DNA from: Alitta virens
Taxonomy: Eukaryota > Annelida > Polychaeta > Phyllodocida > Nereididae
DNA length: 64,000 nucleotides
NCBI GenBank assembly: GCA_932294295.1
Contig: OW028584.1
Coordinates: 36,651,969-36,715,968, forward strand
Direction of reading: 5' to 3'
In this document: positions 42,207 through 52,094 of the stretch, piece by piece
How positions within the stretch are numbered: the first letter of the stretch is position 1
How the letters are laid out: each line of letters begins with the position of its first letter
Notes under the pieces: model-generated
Databases searched by the model: none
What the model was told of the DNA's origin: nothing
Seen by the model: only the letters and a program-made list of their open reading frames with translations
Position numbers and translations under genes: made by a program

Positions 42207-42839
42207 AAAATTTGCATACTTTATAAACATTCAGGAACCAAAAGTCTTGAAAAATATAACAATTTTAATTAGTTGTAGCTTGAATTTTAAATATGAATAA
42301 CCTAAAATAAATGAATTAATTAAGTAATTATAATAAGGATAAGAAATCTTTATTAATGTGAATTATGACATTAACAATTTATTATATATCTTTGCAAAAC
42401 ATAGGTTGTTGTCAATTAGAGTTCATGTCTAATGCATAGCTTTGTTTTCTCTAGAATTAGATAGAAAACTATACAAGAACAATAAACTGCATTAGACTGT
42501 GCAATGGTATCACATTACATGTGCACCTTGCATAACCCCCTCAATAAGACCCAGATATCTTGAAATTAACTGAAGCAGAACACTCATTAGCATATATTAT
42601 GGCATGATAATTGCTCACTAGAGGGGGTTAAACATATAATGTTCTAAATTATGATTTGAATAGTACTGTGAATATGTCTATTAAATATAATCCACTTTCA
42701 AATGAGTATATATAATAAATTGCTAAGTGACATTATGTTGGCCATATTTTGCTTTTATATGATCCATATGAATGACATTCTGCAAAATGCATATGTAGTT
42801 TATTGTTTGAAATTCTATATCATTACATAACTAATTATT

Positions 42840-43470
42840 TTGTGGATCCATGTGCTTTTGTATGATTGGTGTTATGATCGAGCCTTGTATCATTTCATTA
42901 AAAACCCATATGATCATGTAGTTTGATCAGCAAAGATCCTGGAGCCATGGCATTGTGCTGCCACCTGGTGATAATTGATTTAAATGTCATGGTCTCATGC
43001 CATGATAATTCAACTAGTGTCCAGCTGTCTTTTTTGCCAATGAGTGTTTAAATACCGAATTTCAATGCTGATCAATCCATTTTTAAAATAATATAAAAAT
43101 GTGTTTTCAAATAAATTAATATCAGCTCATGTGCTGCGATTAACCTAAAATTGCTGCAAACATTGTGCAAACATGATCAAAACAATTATCTGTAATATAT
43201 GATTGATTTTGCCAAATTCCTTTGTGTGATTGGATAACAGTTTTGATCAGTGCTCATCATGGCATTGTGCTGCCACCTAGTGATAATTGATTTAAATATG
43301 TCATGGTATCATGTCATGATAATTTAAATGGTTTCATTGCCATCAATGGAAATTTTGTGAATATTAAATGCTATATCATATTGTTTTTCCATTTCTTTAA
43401 CATGAATTTGAGTAATAATAATAGCTTTTATATGTCAGGGCATGTGCTGCCACCTACTGATAACTGCTGT
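42840..43470. repeat. Diverged duplicated segment with CTCF-like motifs
   Basis: GCATTGTGCTGCCACCTRGT followed by GATAATTGATTTAAAT occurs at about 42950 and 43262. A shorter relative, CATGTGCTGCCACCTACTGA, lies at 43441. On the minus strand each contains a match to the CTCF core CCASYAGRKGGCAGC, with T in place of the first C. Spacing is about 312 and 177 bases. Confidence 0.6.
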
Positions 43471-44094
43471 ATGCTTTCTGCCCAAACAACAGGCCTTGGA
43501 TTTGTGCGGTGTAGGACTTTCTGATGTAGAAATATAGATCAATGTAGATCAATTAATATAAGGTATAAGATAATTTTGGGATATATATATAAAGATAAGA
43601 TTACCTCTTCCAACACAAGAACCATCAACCTCGACAGATCAGGTACAATCATCACCTTTGGACACCCAGCAAGGTAAGTCAATCATAATTTATTCACTTT
43701 CCTTTTACTTTCCTTTTAAGGTTATTTCTTGATATTAAACGATCTTGCATGTATATTCAATTTTACCTTAATAAATCATGTACAAAGTGAATAGCTTCCA
43801 GTCATTGTTGCAAAAAAATGGTAATACAAAGTGTAAACTTTCAATTCATAACATTAAAATCTGGGAGAAATTAAGGTAGGCTTATAGTATAATGTTTAGT
43901 TGATTTAAGTGACTGAAGTACATATCTTTTTATGGGACCTTGAATATAAACTTCATGCTTTTTTTGTTAATACAATGTAAAGCCACTGTCACACAGGCCG
44001 GTTTTGCCGTAGTGGACCCGTAGTATTACGTAATAGTTATGTAACAGCTCTTTCCGCCGGTTTGGCGACCGGTTCTGGCAGCAAAAAGGGGCGG

Positions 44095-44290
44095 GGCAGC
44101 GCCGGGTTACCCGCCGGGTGCTAAGGGTAACCCGCCGGGATACCCGCCGGCTTTCACGGGTGCCTCGGCGGGTTCTACGGGTGCCTCGGCGGGTTCTACG
44201 GGTGCCTCGGCGGGTTCTACGGGTTACTCGGCGGGTTCTACGGGTTACTCGGCGGGTTCTCGAGTTACTCGCCGAGTTGTAGGAGTAAGC
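44095..44290 (+). repeat. GC-rich 21 bp minisatellite, left foldback arm
   Basis: About five units of CGGCGGGTTCTACGGGTGCC plus T, with late units changing to GTTACT. A strong local GC peak in AT-rich surroundings. Confidence 0.88.
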
Positions 44291-46796
44291 AGGCGAGTAG
44301 TAGGAGTAACTCGCAGCTTCCAGGAGTATACTTGAAAAGGCTGCTGCTCCCCTCATATTAGTCCAATTTAAAATTGTAGTATAGTTTATACTGATTCCAT
44401 ACCTGTTTTCGGATCGAAAATATACCAAATATTAAGCGAGTTATTCGTCTGAGAAGGTAGCCAGGTTTGCGGAGGCAAACAGTGGTGCTCTCGCAGACGT
44501 CCGCGCCGGGACTGTATCAATGCTGCTGCTCCCCTAATATTAGTCCGATTTTCGTCAAATAAGACTGGATTGTAGTATAATTCATATTGACTCCATAGGT
44601 GTTTTCGGATTGAAAATAGACCAAATATTAAGCGAGATATTCGTCTGAGAAGGCAGCAAGGTGCTCTGTTTATGTTCATGACTTGAATGGTGTGGTCAAT
44701 ATTTTTTACCATTATATATACATTGTCTGGATGAGCTTTATTGCAATTAATTTCTACTCATTCTACCAACTGGGAAGGACTTTTCCTTTGGTTTTGTAAA
44801 GTCAATTAACCTATATATGTAATAGCAATCTGCCTTGACCGTTATGTCAATTGCTATTAGCATTTTGAATAATACAAAGAATGGGGTAAGTCATGCTTTT
44901 TCATCATTGATCACAAGCATGAATTGAAATCATTGATCACAAGCATGAATTGAAATTCTGAATTGACCGTTATGTCAATTGCTATTAACATTTTGAATAA
45001 TACAAAGAATGGGGTAAGTCATGCTTTTTCATCATTGATCACAAGCATTAATTGAAGTTCTGAATTTCAACTGATTCCTGTTTAATATGCATATTAAAGA
45101 GGGAGATTGTTTTGATCATGGATGGAACATGCAATATCAATATTAATTTCAGTTGGATTATTTTCAGAAACAACAACGAAATATTGATAATTTATATAAA
45201 CTAGAGTATATCTATCTATAGATAGTTGTTATAGCTCCATAGACATCTTTATCAAGTCGGAATTTTATTGGCAACAAGCAAACAAACATTGTTTTATTTT
45301 CGTTTTTTATTGATTACGAATTAATGAATTATTGATAGTAACATATTATTAGGTGAAGATCTTATAACTATCTGTCTATCTACATATCTATATTCTATGA
45401 GGTATTACTAACTTTATTAACAAGAATATTCTTGTTTGTGCCTAGTATACTCCATTAATTTTCCCCACCTTAACTATTATATAAATTCTACACATTTCGC
45501 TGAATAATTCAGTCTTTATTTGACGAAAATCGAATATGTGATAGACAGATAGTTTAGATAGACAGATAGATTTATATGCTTATTATATAATATAGAATAT
45601 CTAGCTTAATATTTGGTCCATATAAGTACATAAAAAATAGCATATAAAATCACAGATCAAATCACAAATACTAATTACAATATCAATATTACATTTAAAT
45701 TTTACAAAAATATACACAAAAAGATAAGAATGTTCACATGTATAAAAAAAATACCAATATACAAATATAATCATTGCCTGGTAATTACAATACAATATAT
45801 TGTTTTTAATTAATGAAAGCAATTACATCTTTTTGTAATTGTGAATGACAATCAAGACAATGTCATATTACTGTGTCATCTTTGAACAAACTATGAAATG
45901 ACAGGTCAAAGAACCCCAATTTAGGCAATTAGGCAATTGACACATGTATTGAGCATTTACTGTATTCTCTACACCCATTCTTTATATCATTCAAAATGCT
46001 ATTAGCAATTGACATAACGGTCATGGAAGTTGGCAGAATGAGTAGAAATGAATTGCAATAAAGCTCATCCAAACAATGTATATATATCATGGTCAAAAAT
46101 ATTGACCACACCATTCAAGTCATGACCATACACAGAGCACCTGGCCGCCGCCAGAGAACTGCATTCTCAGATGAATATCTCGCTTAATATTTCGTCTATT
46201 TTCAATCCGAAAACATGATGGAATCAGTATGAACTATGCTACAATACAGTTTTAACTTGACGAAAATCGGACTAATATTAGGGGAGCAGCAGCCTTTTAA
46301 AGAAGGGCTCAGCCCTTCCTGCATTGATAGAGTCAGGGCGCGGACGTCTGCGAGAGCACCACTGTTTGCCTCCGCCAACCTAGCTACCTTCTCAGACGAA
46401 TATCTCGCTTAATATTTGGTCTATTTTCAATCCGAAAACACGTATGGAATCAGTATGATTTATACTACAGTCCTGATTTGACGTAAATCGGATTAATATA
46501 AATGGAGCAGCAGCCGCCGCAAGACAAATGCCTTCTCAGACAAATATCTCGCTTAATATTCGGGTTTTTTTAAATCCGAAAATACGTATGGAATCAGTAT
46601 GAGCTATATTGCCATTCAGTCTTTATTTGAGGAAAATCGGACTAATATTAGAGGAGCAGCAGCCTTTTTAAAGTATATACCTCCCTGCCTACGCTGACGC
46701 TGGTAGCAAAAAGCCGGCGGGTTACCCGTGAAAGCCGGCGGGATACCCGTAGAACCCCTCAACAAGCCGCCGGGGTGAAATTAGGGACGAATAATT

Positions 46797-46886
46797 CGCC
46801 GGGTTCTACGGGCCACCCGCCGGGTTCTACGGGCCACCCGCCGGGTTCTACGGGCCACCCGCCGGGTTCCACGGGCCACCCGCCGG
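46797..46886 (+). repeat. GC-rich 21 bp minisatellite, right foldback arm
   Basis: About four units of CGCCGGGTTCTACGGGCCAC plus C. They run in the same, not the inverted, orientation as the left-arm array, unlike the rest of the arms. Confidence 0.85.
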
Positions 46887-47129
46887 CTTTTTTTTTTTTT
46901 TACACCCGTGAGATTTCTACGGTTGTGCCATGCAAGCGTGGTACAACCGGCTACCGGGGACGGGTTTCGCGGCTTGGCCAAGGGTCCCACGGGTGCTTGA
47001 CGGGTATTCACGGGTATCCACGGGTGGCCGTATTGGGGCCGCCGGCTTCGAGCCGGGTAGCGATTTCCGCAACTATTACGTAATACTACGGGTTCACTAC
47101 GGCACAACCGGCCCGTGTGACAGTGGCTT

Positions 47130-48069
47130 TAATAACACCACCTATTCAACAATTAACCACAACAAAGCTGTACTGGGCTCTCTATATATATATAAACCTT
47201 TCCCTCCGTTATCAGATTCTCCATGGTTCAGCTTTTACGACCTTATCAGAACGCCCTTGCTGCTGGCAGTTAAAAATATTTTATGTTGCCATGGTGCACT
47301 GCACCACCCATGGGTGTTTAAGAGCACACCCTTCATCAGCATCAGATATCAGTGATGCCCCTTGCATCATCATCAATTATCAATTTAATTCCAAAAGTCT
47401 TTTTATTTTCTGGTTGTAAAACATTCACACCACCATCAGTGAATTCTGCATGATTGTAGGATGCTGTGGGTTTTTTCCCCTAAATTTCTAGGCCAAATAT
47501 TAAGATCAATGGCACATTTGGTCTGCTGTGGTTTGCTCCAGCAACATGATACACACAAACCCTTTTATGCTATGAATTACTATTAAGTTATTTGAAGCTA
47601 TTTGAAAATTTGAAAATTTACCAATGTTTTCACCTAAAAAATTCATTTAAAATGACGCCAAATATGACAAATTTCCAATTACCCCATTGCTTTTATGTCT
47701 AGGTTTATTTGACATACACCAAGCTCTCCAATATGTTTTTTTTTTTGTATATCATACCTCCATGTTTGGAGGGAAGTTCGTTTTTGGTAGGGAGGGAGGG
47801 GGAGTTGGGAAATTTGTAATTTAAAGCCAAGTCAAGACCAAAAGCTATAATATTGTTAACTTACAACATTCTTGCATTATCTACAACTTATACAGAGATA
47901 TTATGTCTATTAAAGTGAATACTAGAGTACGGTTAAAGAAACTGAATGAGTCATACCGTCCTCAGTTACATACTTTTTGACATTAAAGAATTTCAAGAGC
48001 AGGATTGTGTGTCATTGAATGTCGCAACTGACAAATAGATACCACATGTTTTTCACATTAATGCAATAA
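47130..48069. other. Interval between foldback and P element
   Basis: About 940 bases with no coding signal or recognised repeat. Includes a T run near 47740 and a G-rich patch at 47790-47815. Confidence 0.5.
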
Positions 48070-48077
48070 GCCAGAAC
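48070..48077 (+). repeat. P-element target-site duplication, left
   Basis: GCCAGAAC, repeated exactly at 52087-52094. Eight bases is the target duplication length of P elements. Confidence 0.88.
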
Positions 48078-48102
48078 CACTGACCTGTATATAGGGACAG
48101 CT
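48078..48102 (+). repeat. P-element left terminal inverted repeat
   Basis: Begins CACTGACCTGTATA and mismatches the right end only at positions 15 and 17. TATATA at 48088-48093 could serve as a promoter inside the terminus; that is inference. Confidence 0.9.
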
Positions 48103-48155
48103 CATGCACCCCTTCCTAATGGGTTTTTGATGAAGTCACCGGAACCAGATAATCG

Positions 48156-48174
48156 GCCATCTTGGTACTCTGTT
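48156..48174 (+). repeat. P-element subterminal inverted repeat, left
   Basis: GCCATCTTGGTACTCTGTT, perfectly inverted at 52011-52029. In P elements, transposase binds just inside the ends, so this is a candidate THAP-domain binding site. Confidence 0.85.
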
Positions 48175-48262
48175 ACACCCCTTATTTGTCACATTAGTTA
48201 CACGTGTTTCTCACATCTTAACCAAAAGTTTTGACTTATTACGGCGTTTTTTCATAATCACA

Positions 48263-48330
48263 ATGCCCTACTGTGCAGCATTTGGATGCCACAATGAACA
48301 AGGAAAAGTGACTGGCAAATCATTCCATGT
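48263..48330 (+). CDS. P transposase exon 1: first half of THAP finger
   Basis: Encodes MPYCAAFGCHNEQGK and TGKSFHV. The donor GT|GTAAGT is strong, phase 2. The zinc finger is completed only after splicing to 48719. Confidence 0.88.
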
Positions 48331-51300
48331 GTAAGTAGTATTTTATTAAGTTAATATTGCTTCAAGCTGATGATACATTTGACCATGACACAAGCATGAT
48401 AATCGTGTCTCATTGCTACTGAATCATTTGGGGTTATATATTTAACACCAACCTGAATGTCATCATTAGTTTCTAATGTATTAACAACCTGTGAAATTCG
48501 ATGTGTATTAAGTAATTAGCCACAATAAAATGGTCCTACAAGGGTTCTATGACCTATGTAAACCCCTGTGTGCATTGCACAAATCCACCATGACAATCTA
48601 ATCAAAACAACATGGTCATATAATATCATGCAATACTGTTATTGGTGTCCCATGAAAACTTTGATGATTTGTAACTGTTGTGAATAGGCCCTGAGGTTAT
48701 GATAATGTTTCATTTTAGGTTTCCAAAGAATAAAGATCGCAGGCAAGATTGGGTGAACAGGCTAAGAAGAGAAAACTATCAGCCAAGTGCAAAAACTGTT
48801 CTGTGCTCAGATCACTTTGAAGAACAATGGTTTGACAGAACAGGTCAAACTGTCAGACTGAAACCTGGTGCCATCCCAACAATATTCAACTTTCCTGAAC
48901 ATTTACAAATGGTAAGAATTACATAACACCTCTTCTTTGTAAATCATAAACATGATCATCACACCATTTTCTTGTTGTATTTTGCAATCAATATGACATC
49001 ACATCTCTAGCAATCATGACTGCTGTAATCTGATTTGTAAATTAAAAATCTGTTGCAGAAAGAAAAACCAAGGAAACCGCCAGCCCAAAGACACTATGCA
49101 GATCAGACTGACCAAAGTGAAGAAATGCAGGTTGATGATCCAAGTCTGCATGCGTCGTGCTCAGCACAGGTATCTGAGGCTGATCACTGCTATGCTGTAC
49201 CAAGTCCGCGGAAGTTGAAACACAAGTTGAACAGTGCAATGGAAACCATAGATGCCTGCAAAAAGAAGCTAAAGACTGGTCAGCAAAAAGTGAGAAGACT
49301 TAAGAAGCGAGTAGACAGCTTGACATCAGTGGTGGATGAGATCCAAAAACAGAATATGATTTCTTCATCTTGTGCTGAGCTGCTTGAGAAAACCTTTTCT
49401 GGGATCCCACAGCAGATAATGAAACGCATTCTGGCCAATAAAGAGAGGAAGAATTCCAGGCAGGAGTATGATCCCCTCTTGAAGTCTTTTGCCCTTACTC
49501 TCAGCTTTTACTCGGCCAAAGCATACAATTATGTCCGTGACACATTTGATCTCAGTCTCCCACATCCATCAACTATCAGAAGATGGTATACAGGTGTGAA
49601 TGGAAGTCCTGGATTCACTGAGGATGTATTTGTTGTTTTGAAGCAGAGAGTGTGCGCTGCTAAAGAAAGTGGAAAGGAGGTTGTGTGCTCATTAATGATG
49701 GATGAAATGGCTATCAAGAAGCACATTGCATGGGATGGCAAACGATTGACAGGATTTGTTGACCTTGGTACTGGCATTGATGATGACTCAGCAGCTATTG
49801 CTACAGAGTCTCTTGTCTTCATGGCTGTAGGCTTGAATGAGGGTTGGAAAGTACCAGTTGGATACTTCTTTGTGAATGGTCTCACAGGTGCAGAAAAGGC
49901 TAATCTTGTTATGCAGTGCCTAGAAAAAATGGCTGATGTTGGTTTGAAAGTTGTTTCTCTGACATGTGATGGTCCATCGTGTCACTTTGCCATGATGAAA
50001 GAGCTTGGTGTTTCAGCTAATGTTGATGATTTGAAGCCCAGTTTCCCAAATCCAGGTAATCCTTCAGAGCCCATTTACATCATCCTTGATGCTTGTCACA
50101 TGCTGAAGTTAGTGAGAAATACACTGGCTTCATGTGGCATTATTGTGGATGGCGATGGGAATAAAGTGGAGTGGCAATATGTGGAGTCCCTTCACAAACT
50201 ACAACAAGAGGAAGGACTGAGATTAGGAAACAAACTGAGAGCAGCCCATTTAGCCTGGAAAACACAGAAAATGAAAGTGAACCTGGCTGCTCAGACCCTC
50301 AGCTCTAGTGTGGCTGATGCTCTTCACTTCTGCAGAGATGATCTCCATTTGCCAGAATTTTCGGGAAGTGATGCTACATGTAGATTCATTGAATATTTTG
50401 ACCATCTTTTTGATTTGTTAAATTCAAGAAACCCATTCGGAAAAAAATTCAAGGAACCACTAAGAGAACGAAATGAAGAGATCTTCTTGCCATTTTTGGA
50501 AAAAGTTGAGGCCTACATCAGATCACTCAGGGATCCAACTGGCAGACCAATCACATCAACCCCTAGGAAAACCGCCTTCATTGGTTTCTTGATGACACTT
50601 ACTAGTGTCAAACACATCTACTTTCTTCATGTGAAACCATCAGATTCCCCCTTGTCCTATCTTCTGACTTATAAATTAAGTCAAGATCACCTAGAGCTAC
50701 TTTTTGCAGGGATCAGGTCTGCTGGTGGATTTAACAACAATCCAACTGTGCGGCAATTCACGGCTTGCTACAAACGGATGATTGTGCGACATGAGATTAA
50801 ATGTTTCACAGGCAATTGTCTTCCGCAGGACAACACAACAATTCTTCACTGTGGATCCTCAGCTGGATCCTTGAAGTCTGCTGTGCCTGATGCCACTGGT
50901 GACATGTTAGTTGCAAGGCGTCATGACACGATCCTCGAGGAACAACCAAATGATGACCACACACAAGTGGAGGACCTCTTCTCACTGTCTGACTTCAAAG
51001 AAGCAGTGGTCGGCTATATTTCAGGCTATGTGGTATCAATGGTTAAATCAAGGATCCATTGTGAAAAATGCTGTGCTGTCCTGACCGCTGAGTTTTGTGA
51101 AGATAACATGGCACACAGCCTCATTGCCATCAAAGACAGAGGTGGTCTAACTAAACCATCTCAAAGTGTAGTAAAGGTGTGTCTAGAAACTGAGAGAGCT
51201 TTCCAGCGATTGTTAGCTGCAAAACAGGGACTACCTCGAGCCCCAGGTGTCATTCCAGCCATTACTCATGATGTTCTGTGCAAAGTCGCCTCAAAAACCT

Positions 51301-51491
51301 TTGACTCTCTCAAAGACCATATGTTTGACACAGAGCCTACTACTAATCATGTGTTTGCATTGATTAAATGCATTTCAGAGTGTTATTGCAAGGTGAGACT
51401 TCATCACCTGGCTGCGAAGTACAATGAGCAAGTTACTGGTAAGATAGTTAGAAAAACTCTAGGAAAATTGATATTATTTAAACACCAGTAA
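48263..51491 (+). CDS. P-element/THAP9-like transposase (3 exons, 897 aa, intact)
   Basis: Exons 48263-48330, 48719-48911 and 49059-51491 splice in frame with GT-AG borders. The start MPYCAAFGC is the usual THAP N-terminus. Seen: a complete THAP zinc finger (Cys pair in MPYCAAFGC, Trp in RRQDW, LCSDHF, GAIPTIF; residues 1-83); a basic heptad-rich coiled coil (about 135-185); an RNase H-like core with likely catalytic Asp in SLMMDEMA (about 302) and LTCDGPS (about 391), and Glu in DHLELLFAGIR (about 633); the GTP-binding-type insertion around ILDACHMLKLVRN; and the C-terminal GYISGYVV with a CEKCC cluster. The length is close to human THAP9 (about 900 aa). No frameshift or stop is seen. Function: cut-and-paste transposition in the nucleus. 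A domesticated THAP9 gene is less likely because termini and target duplication are intact. Confidence 0.93.
48719..48911 (+). CDS. P transposase exon 2: second half of THAP finger
   Basis: Starts after CATTTTAG, giving FPKNKDRRQDWVNRL, VLCSDHFEEQWF and LKPGAIPTIF, which together with exon 1 complete the C2CH finger. Ends ATG|GTAAGA, phase 0. Confidence 0.92.
49059..51491 (+). CDS. P transposase exon 3: coiled coil and catalytic core
   Basis: Starts after TTGCAG in phase 0 (KEKPRKPPAQ) and runs 810 codons to TAA at 51489-51491. Holds the coiled coil and the whole RNase H-like and GTP-binding-like region. Confidence 0.95.
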   Translation, partial: KEKPRKPPAQRHYADQTDQSEEMQVDDPSLHASCSAQVSEADHCYAVPSPRKLKHKLNSAMETIDACKKKLKTGQQKVRRLKKRVDSLTSVVDEIQKQNMISSSCAELLEKTFSGIPQQIMKRILANKERKNSRQEYDPLLKSFALTLSFYSAKAYNYVRDTFDLSLPHPSTIRRWYTGVNGSPGFTEDVFVVLKQRVCAAKESGKEVVCSLMMDEMAIKKHIAWDGKRLTGFVDLGTGIDDDSAAIATESLVFMAVGLNEGWKVPVGYFFVNGLTGAEKANLVMQCLEKMADVGLKVVSLTCDGPSCHFAMMKELGVSANVDDLKPSFPNPGNPSEPIYIILDACHMLKLVRNTLASCGIIVDGDGNKVEWQYVESLHKLQQEEGLRLGNKLRAAHLAWKTQKMKVNLAAQTLSSSVADALHFCRDDLHLPEFSGSDATCRFIEYFDHLFDLLNSRNPFGKKFKEPLRERNEEIFLPFLEKVEAYIRSLRDPTGRPITSTPRKTAFIGFLMTLTSVKHIYFLHVKPSDSPLSYLLTYKLSQDHLELLFAGIRSAGGFNNNPTVRQFTACYKRMIVRHEIKCFTGNCLPQDNTTILHCGSSAGSLKSAVPDATGDMLVARRHDTILEEQPNDDHTQVEDLFSLSDFKEAVVGYISGYVVSMVKSRIHCEKCCAVLTAEFCEDNMAHSLIAIKDRGGLTKPSQSVVKVCLETERAFQRLLAAKQGLPRAPGVIPAITHDVLCKVASKTFDSLKDHMFDTEPTTNHVFALIKCISECYCKVRLHHLAAKYNEQVTGKIVRKTLGKLILFKHQ

Positions 51492-51919
51492 ATAGGTGTC
51501 ATTTTAAGTACACACTAGTGAAGAAATAGTCAACAAAGGGATACATGCTCTTGTGCAGCACCTAGCAGCTAAAGAGCCCATGTAAACGTATTTAATTGAG
51601 CTGACATTGATTTGATATATAACTCTCATTGTACTTGTTTGTTTAGGTTGAGTCTTACTTATGATGTGATTAATGTTATGAAAGTAATAATGTAATCTAA
51701 GGAGTATTTGACTCGTTAACTTTGTGCCATGATGTATCGTTGTACTATCTGCTGATCAGTTTGTTTGGTTAATTATCACATGTATGTATATGAAGTGCCA
51801 TCATCCAGTGCCTAAACTATGATATTGTGCGAAGAGTTTTGACTGTTTTGATCATTAAATTGCAGCTTATACCTTATTTTCCTTTCTTTGCATTGTTGAT
51901 TTATTATATTTATGTTGAC

Positions 51920-51925
51920 AATAAA
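51920..51925 (+). terminator. Polyadenylation signal of the P element
   Basis: AATAAA about 430 bases after the stop codon and inside the right terminus. The only clear hexamer in the 3' region. Confidence 0.5.
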
Positions 51926-52010
51926 TCATACTTGTATCTGAAGCAATGTTAGTGACATCATTGTAAAACACAGCTATTCCTAATGGGGGGTGGAGAGGGG
52001 TGAACAGGAG

Positions 52011-52029
52011 AACAGAGTACCAAGATGGC
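52011..52029 (-). repeat. P-element subterminal inverted repeat, right
   Basis: AACAGAGTACCAAGATGGC, exact inverse of 48156-48174. AAGATGGC continues into GGC, giving a YY1-like core. Confidence 0.85.
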
Positions 52030-52061
52030 GGCATAATGGCTTCACCCATCTGGGGTTGATA

Positions 52062-52086
52062 AGCTGTCCATGTATACAGGTCAGTG
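52062..52086 (-). repeat. P-element right terminal inverted repeat
   Basis: Ends TATACAGGTCAGTG, the exact inverse of the first 14 bases of the left end. Confidence 0.9.
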
Positions 52087-52094
52087 GCCAGAAC
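52087..52094 (+). repeat. P-element target-site duplication, right
   Basis: GCCAGAAC, identical to 48070-48077. Confidence 0.88.

Larger units (their letters stand above)
36504..43979. other. Gene-free interval between the receptor and the foldback element
   Basis: Apart from the listed repeats (pogo-like end, SINE heads, LINE tail, AATATT island, TATC array, CTCF-motif repeat) it is AT-rich sequence with no convincing coding region. The poly-G run at 37494-37505 is one of about twenty in the window. Confidence 0.55.
43980..47129. mobile_element. Foldback DNA transposon with long inverted arms
   Basis: The outer 60 bases (43980-44040 and 47072-47129, starting AAGCCACTGTCACAC) are inverted copies with only a few mismatches, flanked by TA on both sides. 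Homology continues inward through repeated blocks containing TATTAGTCCGATTTTCGTCA and AATATTAAGCGAGATATTCG: two blocks in the left arm, three in the right. It reaches a segment with GACCGTTATGTCAATTGCTA, so the arms are about 0.9 kb (to about 44895) and 1.2 kb (from about 45955). The AT-rich centre has a tandem 128 bp duplication (44837 and 44965) and no transposase. The architecture recalls the sea-urchin TU foldback family; that link is inference. Confidence 0.8.
48078..52086 (+). mobile_element. Complete P-type DNA transposon (4009 bp)
   Basis: Terminal inverted repeats start CACTGACCTGTATA (14 bp perfect, 23 of 25 bp overall; 48078-48102 and 52062-52086), with an exact 8 bp target duplication outside. 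A perfect 19 bp subterminal inverted repeat, GCCATCTTGGTACTCTGTT, lies at 48156-48174 and inverted at 52011-52029. Drosophila P has the same plan: terminal repeats, internal inverted repeats and an 8 bp duplication. The interior holds one intact transposase gene. Everything cut-and-paste transposition is known to need appears present, so the insertion looks young. It sits in intergenic DNA, or in an intron of the KDZ gene downstream. Confidence 0.92.

Noticed and set aside
43967..44428. 153-codon open frame (-) rich in Arg-Arg-Thr
   Set aside because: Created by the 21 bp GC-rich minisatellite in the foldback arm; no protein family pattern.
46930..47355. 141-codon open frame (+)
   Set aside because: Crosses the terminus of the foldback element into flanking DNA, so it cannot be an inherited gene.
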